Origin: a virus
DNA length: 43,408 nt
IMG/VR virus record: IMGVR_UViG_3300025282_000078
Span: 1-43,408 of that record
Strand: one strand, 5' to 3'
In this document: positions 7,368-14,421 of the stretch, in pieces
Position numbering within the stretch: position 1 is the stretch's first letter
Layout: each line of letters begins with the position of its first letter
Made by a program: the position numbers and the translations under genes
Notes under the pieces: generated by a model
The model's database searches: none
What the model was told of the DNA's origin: nothing
The model's input: only the letters and a program-made list of their open reading frames with translations

Positions 7368-9487
7368 CTACGGCGGTAGACCTATTCCCTTTCCAGGATG
7401 CTATCAGTCAATGGGCAGTCAACAAAGGACGGGCGGCTATATTCGCTGATACAGGGTTGGGGAAAACTCGGATGCAGCTTACATGGGCAGAGGCGATGGC
7501 AGGGCGCACGATCATCCTTGCTCCGTTGGCTGTGGCCTTACAGACAGAACGGGAGGCGCAGCTTATTGGCGTTGATGCTGGCTATGCCAGGCATCCCGAC
7601 CAGGTCTCGGCCAGGGTGACTATTGCAAACTATGAAATGGTGGACAGGTTTAACCCCCAAGATTATCAAGCCGTGGTGCTGGACGAGTCTTCCATTTTAA
7701 AAAATGTTGACGCCAAGACTCGGGGTAAATTAACGGGGTTATTTGCCCAGACACCCTATCGCCTCTGTTGCACAGCAACTCCATCACCCAATGATATCGC
7801 TGAGTTGACCAACCACGCCGAATTCCTTGGCATCATGCGCCGGACAGACGTACTCGCCAAGTTCTTTGTCCATGATGATGATGGGTGGAGGCTCAAGGGC
7901 CATGCTCAGGAATCATTCTGGGAGTGGGTATCGACGTGGGCGATGGCTTTGCAGCGGCCATCGGATCTAGGATATACCGATGATGGTTATGACCTCCCGT
8001 CCCTCAACATTCATCATGTAGAAGTAGAGGGTGAAGCGGCTGCCTATGCCCAAGCAACGGGGCAGCTATTCGCCACCGAACTGAGGGGGTTACATGGCCG
8101 TCTAGCGGCCCGAAAGACGACGGTCGAACAGAGGGCGCAAAAGGCCATAGACCTTATCTCTGAACATCCCGACGATCAATGGCTAGTGTGGTGTGGATTG
8201 AACGAAGAAGGACGGCTACTCAAACGATATTTATCCTCTGCCACTCTGATAGAAGGTGCACATTCTTTCGATACTAAAATGGACGCCGCCCGCCAGTTCG
8301 CCGATGGAGGGCTAGGTGTCCTCATTAGCAAGCCGTCGATTATGGGGTTCGGCATGAATTTCCAGAAGGCGCACCGCATGATCTTCCTCGGTATCAATGA
8401 CAGTTTCGAGACTTACTACCAGGCGATCCGGCGATGCTGGCGATTCGGTCAACAAGAGGCCGTTGATGTATATACCATCATGTCAGACCTGGAGCGGCCG
8501 GTTTGGGATAATGTCCAACGCAAGGCAAAAGAACATGAGGGGATGGTGCAAAAAATGATGGGATTTATGTCGGACTTTGGCAAAGCCGCCCTGCATGGTG
8601 CCATCGTCGACCATGAGAGGATGCCAGACGACACGGCCTCCGGACAGGGATGGACATTGCACCGGGGCGACTCGACCGCCGTTCTTCCCACTTTGGAGCC
8701 CGATAGCGTTGATCTGACAGTATTCAGCCCGCCCTTTCTCAGTTTGTTCGTTTACAGCGATGATGACCGAGACCTGGGGAATAGTGATTCCGAGAATGTG
8801 TTCATGGAGCGGTTCCGGCCCATCGTCGCTGAACTCCTGCGGGTCACCAAGCCTGGCCGCCTGGCCGTGGTCCATGTGGCCCAGGTGGCGGCGACATTAG
8901 CCCATGATGGTTTCATAGGGATCAAGGATTTTCGGGGTGCCGTCATCAAGTTGTTTATCGAGGAGCAGTTCCACTATCATGGTGATGTCACCATCGATAA
9001 GAATCCCCAAGCCCAAGCCATCCGCACCCACGCCAAAGCCTTGCTATTCAAGCAGCTCCGCAAGGACGCATCATGGCTACGTCCTGGACTGGCAGACTAT
9101 ATGTTGCTGTTCCGTAAGCCTGGCGAGCCAGCGATACCCATCCAGCCCGATATCTCCAATGAGGAATGGATCGAATGGGCGCACCCCGTCTGGTATGGCA
9201 TGAGAGAAACGGACACGCTAAATGTCGCCCTGGCCCGAGCGGAACGGGATGAACGCCATATCTGCCCCCTTCAGCTACCTGTTATCGAGCGATGTATCCG
9301 ACTCTGGAGCAATCCTGGCGATGTTGTGTTGAGCCCCTTCGCCGGGATCGGTTCCGAAGGCTACGTAGCGTTACAACAAAAAAGACGGTTTGTAGGGGTA
9401 GAGCTAAAGGATTCATACTATCGGGTCGCTTGCCGTAACCTGGACCATGCTGCGACGACCCGACAGGGCCAGATGGAGATGGTATGA
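7364..9487 (+). CDS. SNF2-type helicase fused to an SPPF-type DNA methyltransferase
   Basis: This 707-aa fusion has a superfamily 2 helicase in the first 400 residues: motif I ADTGLGKT at 28-35, motif II DESS at 107-110, TATP at 137-140 and motif VI QAIRRCWRFGQ at 353-363. The C-terminal part is a beta-class amino-methyltransferase with SPPF at 455-458 and the AdoMet motif SPFAGIGSEG at 657-666. SPPF hints at N4-cytosine, but adenine is possible. A start at 7250 would add 38 cysteine-containing residues. I prefer 7364 for its strong ribosome site. It may couple translocation to modification and protect phage DNA. Confidence 0.88.
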   Translation: MTTAVDLFPFQDAISQWAVNKGRAAIFADTGLGKTRMQLTWAEAMAGRTIILAPLAVALQTEREAQLIGVDAGYARHPDQVSARVTIANYEMVDRFNPQDYQAVVLDESSILKNVDAKTRGKLTGLFAQTPYRLCCTATPSPNDIAELTNHAEFLGIMRRTDVLAKFFVHDDDGWRLKGHAQESFWEWVSTWAMALQRPSDLGYTDDGYDLPSLNIHHVEVEGEAAAYAQATGQLFATELRGLHGRLAARKTTVEQRAQKAIDLISEHPDDQWLVWCGLNEEGRLLKRYLSSATLIEGAHSFDTKMDAARQFADGGLGVLISKPSIMGFGMNFQKAHRMIFLGINDSFETYYQAIRRCWRFGQQEAVDVYTIMSDLERPVWDNVQRKAKEHEGMVQKMMGFMSDFGKAALHGAIVDHERMPDDTASGQGWTLHRGDSTAVLPTLEPDSVDLTVFSPPFLSLFVYSDDDRDLGNSDSENVFMERFRPIVAELLRVTKPGRLAVVHVAQVAATLAHDGFIGIKDFRGAVIKLFIEEQFHYHGDVTIDKNPQAQAIRTHAKALLFKQLRKDASWLRPGLADYMLLFRKPGEPAIPIQPDISNEEWIEWAHPVWYGMRETDTLNVALARAERDERHICPLQLPVIERCIRLWSNPGDVVLSPFAGIGSEGYVALQQKRRFVGVELKDSYYRVACRNLDHAATTRQGQMEMV

Positions 9488-9681
9488 GTCGCCCCCTCCG
9501 CCGTGGGGTCATGGACTCCGCCTGGAGGGAGATCACCCGCCCGATCTGGGAGACACACCTCCAGGAGGCGGAGACCGAGGGGAATGAGGGCCGGGCTGCA
9601 TATGCCCGGTGGGGTCTTCACGCAGGCGGGGGCAGGAGTAAAAACAAACCTCCTCTTCTTCAACAAGGGAAGCCACACTGA
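9484..9681 (+). CDS. Small hypothetical protein, C terminus probably replaced
   Basis: The ATG overlaps the stop of the methyltransferase as ATGA, so a coupled start is likely. The first 45 residues (rich in R, E and W) look like a genuine protein. Past about base 9600 this frame overlaps the HsdM-derived frame and becomes a basic, low-complexity tail. A small phage gene seems to have been cut by the insertion that brought the HsdM fragment. Confidence 0.4.
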   Translation: MSRPLRRGVMDSAWREITRPIWETHLQEAETEGNEGRAAYARWGLHAGGGRSKNKPPLLQQGKPH

Positions 9682-9967
9682 GAAGATTTGGTACTATGAC
9701 CTATCTGACCTGAAGGTCGCTAAACGGAAGCCCTTGGCCGCATCTCACTTCGATGAGTTCTTCAAACTGCTGCCGGGGCGAGAAGAAAGTGAGAACAGCT
9801 GGACGGTTACGAGGGCGGAGATAGAAGCAAAGAACTACGACCTAAAGGCAGTCAACCCCAACAGGAAAGAAGAAGTAGATACTCGTACCCCAGAAGAACT
9901 CCTAGACATCATCGAACAGAAGGGTACTGAGATACAGGAAGCGTTGGCGATGCTGAGGGGATTATAA
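9602..9967 (+). CDS. C-terminal fragment of type I restriction-modification methyltransferase (HsdM)
   Basis: The 121 residues match in character the last quarter of HsdM N6-adenine methyltransferases: GVFTQAGAGVKTNLLFF, WYYDLSDLKV, HFDEFFKLLPGR, then YDLKAVNPN and DTRTPEELLDIIE to a natural C terminus. The catalytic NPPF and AdoMet motifs of HsdM are absent, so it cannot methylate DNA. Full HsdM is usually around 500 aa. The frame is intact and begins with ATG at 9602 after a weak GAGGG. It may be a relic of host DNA capture or a small protein that competes for HsdS. The frame remains open upstream to 9503. Confidence 0.75.
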   Translation: MPGGVFTQAGAGVKTNLLFFNKGSHTEKIWYYDLSDLKVAKRKPLAASHFDEFFKLLPGREESENSWTVTRAEIEAKNYDLKAVNPNRKEEVDTRTPEELLDIIEQKGTEIQEALAMLRGL

Positions 9968-9978
9968 AATAATTATAT

Positions 9979-10045
9979 TTAGGTTCTATTTCCCTATAGG
10001 AAGACTTTGCTGGAGGTCAACCAAGAGAATGTGGATAGAACCTAA
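9979..10045 (+). other. Long inverted repeat in a non-coding gap
   Basis: TTAGGTTCTAT at 9979-9989 and ATAGAACCTAA at 10035-10045 pair over 11 bp. The enclosed 45 bases can form a small inner hairpin (TTCC-ctata-GGAA at 9989-10001). No gene covers it. It lies just after the HsdM fragment stop and could be a structured RNA or the scar of an inserted element. Confidence 0.45.
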
Positions 10046-10087
10046 CGCCTAGGAGTCAAGCCTGCAGTTAATGAGAGGGAATACCAC

Positions 10088-10201
10088 ATGCGTATAGAGG
10101 AGTTAACGACATGGATGTTCTACATTGGGCTTGGATGCAGACTGACCGAACGACCGGATCATCAAGACCGGTGGACGAGACGGCGGTTAGAATGGCAATA
10201 A
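10088..10201 (+). CDS. Possible small ORF, 37 aa
   Basis: The ATG at 10088 follows GAGAGGGA and opens a 37-codon frame with an aromatic N terminus and an arginine-rich end (RRRLEWQ). It overlaps the 69-aa frame at 10111 in a different phase. Its stop overlaps an ATG at 10192 (ATGGCAATAA), which would start a 42-aa version of the next protein. Only one of the two overlapping frames before 10192 need be real; this one has the better ribosome site. Confidence 0.35.
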   Translation: MRIEELTTWMFYIGLGCRLTERPDHQDRWTRRRLEWQ

Positions 10202-10320
10202 TCGATTACACCCATGACATTGACCGTGCCATCGAACTCGGATATCAAGGTGAGAATTTGGAGACTTCCAACAGTTTTTATCGATACGAGGGCAAGCAAG
10301 CAAACCGGAGTGTTGAGTAA
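10111..10320 (+). CDS. Small hypothetical protein, 69 aa (or 42 aa from 10192)
   Basis: The C-terminal part (IIDYTHDIDRAIELGY) is hydrophilic and coding-like. The start is uncertain. ATG 10111 has GAGG ten bases upstream, while ATG 10192 would couple it to the small ORF at 10088. The gene ends right before the promoter at 10321. No family is recognised. Confidence 0.5.
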   Translation: MDVLHWAWMQTDRTTGSSRPVDETAVRMAIIDYTHDIDRAIELGYQGENLETSNSFYRYEGKQANRSVE

Positions 10321-10349
10321 TTGCATTATATACACTGTTAGTGTACAAT
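10321..10349 (+). promoter_or_regulatory. Third rightward promoter with operator dyad
   Basis: TTGCAT (10321-10326) and TACAAT (10344-10349) are 17 bp apart, with the dyad TACAC-tgtta-GTGTA at 10331-10345. It drives the gene at 10383 and the run of small genes behind it. Confidence 0.75.
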
Positions 10350-10382
10350 AGTAGAGAAGAAAGACGTTAGGAGGATGAAAGG

Positions 10383-11021
10383 ATGATGTTACAGCAACGG
10401 GACATATCAATGGAGATGGAACTACGTGGCATTACGCAAAAAAAGACTAAGGCTGATAAATCCTATGCCGATGTCGAGATACAGTTAGACCCTGTATACC
10501 GCCGAAAATACCCCGAAACCCTTAAATGCTGGGACTGGGACATGGTGGCGCACCTCGTGGATCAGGCTGGTACTCGGCAGACATTTCACCTCAGTCCAGC
10601 AAAGTTAAAAACTAATCAAGACGGTTCTGTTAAAGACGACGATGGTCAGTGGGGAAGTTACGACTGGAAAATCATCGGTGTTGGTGACGGTGATGGTCTA
10701 CCAGCCTTGGATGCGCCAGTGTACCAACCGCAGCCCAAATGGCATGACGAGCCGTCCGACGATTCCAAGCCCATTTACGCCAACAATGCTGGCGATACGT
10801 GGTTGCGCAAGGATCGCTCAATTGAAAGTCAGACTGCCATGTATCAGGCGATAGATTCAGCCAAGTTCCTAACTAAGGAAGCTGCCAATGTCCGAGATAC
10901 AGTGTTTGAGCAAATCGATGGAGAGCTAATTGTTCACATTGACAAGTTTACCGACATAGTGAAGATGTTGCATCCGGTGTATGTACAAATGATCCGAGAG
11001 GAACGGCCTGACAATTGCTGA
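10383..11021 (+). CDS. Hypothetical early protein, possibly ssDNA-binding-like, 212 aa
   Basis: The first 90 residues are beta-rich and could form an OB-like fold (ELRGITQKKTKADKSYADVEI, then TFHLSPAKL). An acidic proline-containing linker follows. A helical tail starting with LRKDRSIESQTAMYQAI resembles tails of phage single-strand-binding proteins. No certain family match is claimed. It directly follows an operator-bearing promoter with AGGAGG upstream, so it is probably an abundant early protein. Confidence 0.6.
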   Translation: MMLQQRDISMEMELRGITQKKTKADKSYADVEIQLDPVYRRKYPETLKCWDWDMVAHLVDQAGTRQTFHLSPAKLKTNQDGSVKDDDGQWGSYDWKIIGVGDGDGLPALDAPVYQPQPKWHDEPSDDSKPIYANNAGDTWLRKDRSIESQTAMYQAIDSAKFLTKEAANVRDTVFEQIDGELIVHIDKFTDIVKMLHPVYVQMIREERPDNC

Positions 11022-11164
11022 TGTTGTGGACGAAATGTTGGCATTGTAAATCGGATAAACTTAAAGTTGCCGATGGCTCACACATGGTGCTGGAATGTAC
11101 TATGTGTAGAGCCATCATGGTTGGTGTTATTGCCAACCATCCCAACACCAAACAACGAAATTAA
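11021..11164 (+). CDS. Mini zinc-ribbon protein, 47 aa
   Basis: The ATG overlaps the stop of the previous gene (TGATG). CWHC near residue 6 and CTMC near residue 31, about 22 residues apart, form a compact two-CxxC zinc ribbon with a short basic tail. It is shorter than common ORF cut-offs. The next gene's AAGGAGG site begins at its stop codon, which supports an unbroken operon. The role is unknown, perhaps nucleic-acid or protein binding. Confidence 0.6.
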   Translation: MLWTKCWHCKSDKLKVADGSHMVLECTMCRAIMVGVIANHPNTKQRN

Positions 11165-11175
11165 GGAGGCTCAAC

Positions 11176-11934
11176 GTGCCGGTGTTTTATGACCGTGGAG
11201 GAAACCCGATCTCGCTGACGAGTTGGACACATAAACTCAACGATCCCGATTACTGTGTCATTGATATCACTGAGTTTGATGACGATCACTCCACCAAAAT
11301 AATCACTCGATGGACTGGCATTGATCTCGGCATTGTGCCAGCGGAAGATGCTAATCCGAGTCGACATCTTATCTACCAAACTGTGTTGTCGGATGCTCGT
11401 GATAACAATATCGTTTATGTCCAGCCCTGGGAAACCGAACGCGCTGCACAACTGGGTCATCAAGCAGCATCCCAAGCATTTACCGATGGACATATTCTGA
11501 GTTGCAGCGAACCGCTATCGGTGGCAGCAGAGCAATTAAGTGACGTTGAAAATACAGTTGTTGAACCGTTAGCAGTCGAAACTGTTGTTGAAGAAGCCTT
11601 ACCAGTGCCAGTGCCAATTTTACCATCTGTTGCCGTGAGCGATGATCCGAACCGTGTGGTTCTTGACCACACGCCAGCTATAGCGTCCGAACCCGTGGTA
11701 CAAATGCAGCCATCAATGGCAGCAGGAGCCGTAGCAGACTATGTGGACGAAAATCGTGTCGTCATTGCGACTCCCGAAGGACAGCAAGTGGAACTACCTG
11801 GTACGCATCCCAGAGATCATGTTGAAATTAGACCTCATGCGTTCCACCATCCGGAAGGCGGTATCTTTGACGGGGCTGGTGCGCCCCTCTGTTCGCATTG
11901 TTGGAATCCTGAAGCATTACATCCCCCTATGTGA
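11176..11934 (+). CDS. Hypothetical protein, 252 aa, with low-complexity middle
   Basis: Translation starts at GTG 11176 behind AAGGAGG. The N-terminal 90 residues look like a compact alpha/beta domain. Residues 110-190 are rich in V, P, A and E and are probably unstructured. The C terminus has HPRDHVEIRPHAFHHPEG and CSHCWNPEALH, a possible metal-binding end. No enzyme motif is visible. Confidence 0.7.
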   Translation: MPVFYDRGGNPISLTSWTHKLNDPDYCVIDITEFDDDHSTKIITRWTGIDLGIVPAEDANPSRHLIYQTVLSDARDNNIVYVQPWETERAAQLGHQAASQAFTDGHILSCSEPLSVAAEQLSDVENTVVEPLAVETVVEEALPVPVPILPSVAVSDDPNRVVLDHTPAIASEPVVQMQPSMAAGAVADYVDENRVVIATPEGQQVELPGTHPRDHVEIRPHAFHHPEGGIFDGAGAPLCSHCWNPEALHPPM

Positions 11935-12200
11935 TCCGTGTGTCAGAATACCAACAACTTCAACAAGTTTACACTGAGGCGTTGAAAATACGGGATGCAC
12001 TTATAGATAAGTCTCTACATATTGAGACGGATCAGGACATGAGGAACAATATGATGATAGTTTTGTCCCATTATTTACTCTCAGGAGTAAATGAAGAAAA
12101 TGTACCTCGAAAAATTGTGTTTGCCCAACGAAACGTGATTGATGCGGATCATGATCTGATGAAAGCAACAACGGAGCAATCGGAGGGAGTGACAAAGTAA
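11931..12200 (+). CDS. Hypothetical helical protein, 89 aa
   Basis: The GTG start overlaps the previous stop as GTGA. The sequence is largely helical and charged, with no Cys cluster and no known motif. It ends in a TAATG junction with the next gene, so the three genes 11176-12445 are likely co-translated. Confidence 0.65.
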   Translation: MIRVSEYQQLQQVYTEALKIRDALIDKSLHIETDQDMRNNMMIVLSHYLLSGVNEENVPRKIVFAQRNVIDADHDLMKATTEQSEGVTK

Positions 12201-12445
12201 TGGAACAGAATGTTGATCTTAGTAGTAGCGTTGAGATTGCCAAAACATCAAGCTATGTAGTTGCGAACGAATTATTAGCGCACGGTTACAAATGGAGGTT
12301 CATTATCAATCGGAGTGAGGAATCAAAACGTAGTGACGGTCAAACCTATCTACGCAAATGGTCGGAGTTTGTACTCTCACGCTCGGCTGATGTGGAGAAA
12401 TATGATCCTCCACGTCGGACACCCTATCAGCAATCCCGTGATTAA
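12200..12445 (+). CDS. Hypothetical protein, 81 aa
   Basis: A small basic protein whose start overlaps the previous stop. The middle (NELLAHGYKWRFIINRS) could be a short alpha/beta unit, and the C terminus is rich in R, P and Q. The family is not recognised. An AAGGAG site for the next gene follows its stop. Confidence 0.65.
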   Translation: MEQNVDLSSSVEIAKTSSYVVANELLAHGYKWRFIINRSEESKRSDGQTYLRKWSEFVLSRSADVEKYDPPRRTPYQQSRD

Positions 12446-12460
12446 GGAGAGTAAAGGGAG

Positions 12461-13318
12461 ATGACAATTCAAGCACGATTCAGTAAAATCGATACCCCTG
12501 TTGAAGACATGGTAGAGGAAGCACTGAGCATCCTGATGAAAGCAAAGGAACTCTATAAGCCAGTGAAGACCTTTGTGCTTACGTCTGGTGGTAATGATTC
12601 AACCACGCTAATGCACCTAATCAATCCATACGTGGATGCTGCCGTTCATATAAAGACAGGGATCGGCATACCTGAGACATCGGAGTTCGTCCGAGAGGTG
12701 ACGGCATCATTTGGGCTAGACCTCATTGAACTGGTAACGCCTCCAGAGGTATATAGGGACATTGTATTGCGTGATAAGGCTAATTTCTATGGATTCCCAG
12801 GCCCATATATGCACAACATTACTTACAATAGGCTCAAGAGAGATCGGCTCAGTGATTTGCAAAAGGACTACTCCAAGCGAGGTGAGCGGTTGCTCTTGGT
12901 AAGCGGTGTTCGTTCTAATGAATCAGAGAGACGCATGGTAAACATTGGGAACGCTGAACACCAACCCCCAGATAGACAACTTGTACGATGCGCTTGGGTG
13001 CAACCCATCGTCCACTGGACAACCTTTGAGATGAATAAGTACCGATCAGCCCTTGAAGTACCTAGAAGCCCTGTTGCAGACAAGATTCATAAATCTGGTG
13101 AATGTCTTTGCGGGGCTTTCGCTCGCCCAGATGAACTGAAGGAGATTGAGTTCTGGTATCCAGAGACAGCAGCCTATATTAAATCAATGGAAGCAGAGGC
13201 ACTTGCCATGGGTAAGAAGTTCCCATATTGGGGACATAGAATTGGAACGAAACCAAAGGCAACAGGGCCACTTTGCTCAGATTGCCTATTCAACATGGAC
13301 GATATACCACAACAATGA
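12461..13318 (+). CDS. PAPS-reductase-like PP-loop protein
   Basis: The protein is of the adenine-nucleotide alpha-hydrolase (PAPS reductase/DndC-like) superfamily. The PP-loop TSGGNDST is at 41-48, and the GVRSNES stretch sits in the middle. Cysteines in SGECLCGAF and PLCSDCLF could bind an iron-sulfur cluster or zinc. In phages such proteins are proposed to act in sulfur transfer, nucleic-acid thio-modification or sulfur metabolism. No dndB/D/E or cysteine desulfurase neighbour is present, so the pathway is open. It has a strong ribosome site. Confidence 0.8.
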   Translation: MTIQARFSKIDTPVEDMVEEALSILMKAKELYKPVKTFVLTSGGNDSTTLMHLINPYVDAAVHIKTGIGIPETSEFVREVTASFGLDLIELVTPPEVYRDIVLRDKANFYGFPGPYMHNITYNRLKRDRLSDLQKDYSKRGERLLLVSGVRSNESERRMVNIGNAEHQPPDRQLVRCAWVQPIVHWTTFEMNKYRSALEVPRSPVADKIHKSGECLCGAFARPDELKEIEFWYPETAAYIKSMEAEALAMGKKFPYWGHRIGTKPKATGPLCSDCLFNMDDIPQQ

Positions 13319-13377
13319 CCACAACAATCACAACCGACCACAACGGTTATAAGATCGTGATAGAGGAGGTGGCGTGA
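13315..13377 (+). CDS. Possible 20-aa mini-protein
   Basis: An ATG overlaps the stop of the PP-loop gene (ATGA) and opens a 20-codon frame that ends in the ribosome-site region of the next gene. The composition (TTT-rich start, acidic end) is not random-looking, but the length gives little support. It could serve only for translational coupling. Confidence 0.3.
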   Translation: MTTTITTDHNGYKIVIEEVA

Positions 13378-13442
13378 TGAGTAGCCTTATTACCTATATC
13401 GACCATACTAACCACAACGATGACCACAACGAAGGAGATCGC

Positions 13443-13790
13443 ATGATACCCACGCAATCAGAATCGGCAGGTAACGCAGGTAGGCCACATATTGTTAGGT
13501 ACTTAGAGACGGGGCAGGCAGGGTACATTCCTGCCAAGAAGCCTTGGATACAAGCTGCTAGACCCTGTTGTTGCCCTAATTGTGGAGCAGATGCACAATG
13601 TCATCTGTTGCGGATGGAACCGTGCAACGACGGTTGGTATTGCCAGCCATGCGGATGGACGCTCTTTGACCCTGGTATAGATGCAGACCGGCAGATCATC
13701 AGCAAAGCAGGCATCCATCAGAGAGCGAAACCAGGAGAGAGCAAATCGGATCAGGCAAAATCCGATAAATACAAAGGAGAAAAATGCTGA
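13443..13790 (+). CDS. Zinc-ribbon protein, 115 aa
   Basis: CCCPNCGADAQC and CQPCGW give a classic zinc ribbon in the middle of the protein, followed by a lysine/serine-rich tail (KSDQAKSDKYKGEK). The ATG at 13443 is chosen for GAAGGAG five bases upstream. The frame is open back to 13374, where GTG/ATG could add 23 His/Asn-rich residues. The basic tail suggests nucleic-acid binding. Confidence 0.65.
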   Translation: MIPTQSESAGNAGRPHIVRYLETGQAGYIPAKKPWIQAARPCCCPNCGADAQCHLLRMEPCNDGWYCQPCGWTLFDPGIDADRQIISKAGIHQRAKPGESKSDQAKSDKYKGEKC

Positions 13791-13927
13791 CTGCCGAACG
13801 ACCACCAGACGACACCACTTGCACCTGCGGACATGCAGAAGAGGAACACGAGGCGCAGGGCATGTGGACTCCATGTGAAATAGATGACTGCGAATGTGGC
13901 AATTTTGAGGAAGAACAGGACGATTAG
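13784..13927 (+). CDS. Small CxCGH cysteine-rich protein, 47 aa
   Basis: The ATG follows AAAGGAG and overlaps the previous stop (ATGCTGA). The motif CTCGH, a following His, then CEIDDCECGNF and an acidic tail form the common phage CxCGHxxxxH...CxC layout, a likely zinc-binding mini-protein of unknown role. It is short but well supported by motif and spacing. Confidence 0.6.
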   Translation: MLTAERPPDDTTCTCGHAEEEHEAQGMWTPCEIDDCECGNFEEEQDD

Positions 13928-14080
13928 ACAGCATTATTCTCCTTTCTCCTTGTAAAAAGACCCTGGCCCGTAACACATTTCTATTCAAGTCATCAACCTA
14001 AAAGGCAAGGTAGCTATGTCTCACGTCGGGGAATGCTGGGAAGAGCAACATTAGAAAAACCACATAGAAAGGGGCATGCG

Positions 14081-14146
14081 ATGAATTGGGGACAAATTTA
14101 TTGGCTGCAAATGGCGAACCGGTGGCGTGAGTTGAGGAAGAACTAA
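14081..14146 (+). CDS. Possible 21-aa mini-protein
   Basis: An ATG behind GAAAGGGG opens a 21-codon frame with a Trp-rich amphipathic sequence that ends inside the first unit of the tandem repeat at 14136. Support is limited to the ribosome site and composition. Confidence 0.3.
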   Translation: MNWGQIYWLQMANRWRELRKN

Positions 14147-14179
14147 GGAAGAACTAAGGAAGAACTAAGGAAGAACTAA
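14136..14179 (+). repeat. Four perfect 11-bp tandem repeats
   Basis: The unit GGAAGAACTAA is repeated four times without change, and then the sequence runs into GGAGGTAGATAAGTAATG of the next gene. The unit resembles a ribosome site plus stop codon. The array sits directly upstream of a true ribosome site. Confidence 0.9.
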
Positions 14180-14194
14180 GGAGGTAGATAAGTA

Positions 14195-14401
14195 ATGGAG
14201 TTCGTAGTTACTGACATGACCGGAAATTTTTTGAAATCTGTCACTGTAGTTGCTGACAGCGTAGAAGATGGTCAGGCAAATGAATCTCCAGTATGTCACG
14301 TATTCCCAGCTAATGATCCTGAATCAAAAGGCTATACGCAATCAGTTGAATCGAAGTCTTCATTTGCACTGGGCGACCCCAACCGGTTCCATATAAATTA
14401 G
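14195..14401 (+). pseudogene. Truncated copy of the early gene at 6070
   Basis: The first 26 residues follow the same pattern as the start of the 6070 protein (MEFVxxDxxGxFLxSVTxVADSV). After that similarity ends and the zinc motif is lost. The remainder (68 aa in all) looks arbitrary. A GGAGG site remains. It is probably a degenerate duplicate, or a short protein reusing the same N-terminal domain. Confidence 0.55.
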
Positions 14402-14421
14402 GCATTGAAAGGAGACCCATT

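Noticed and set aside
13315-13440. ACCACAAC octamers as a regulatory repeat
   Set aside because: The four copies are unevenly spaced and lie in His/Asn/Thr-coding sequence of low complexity.
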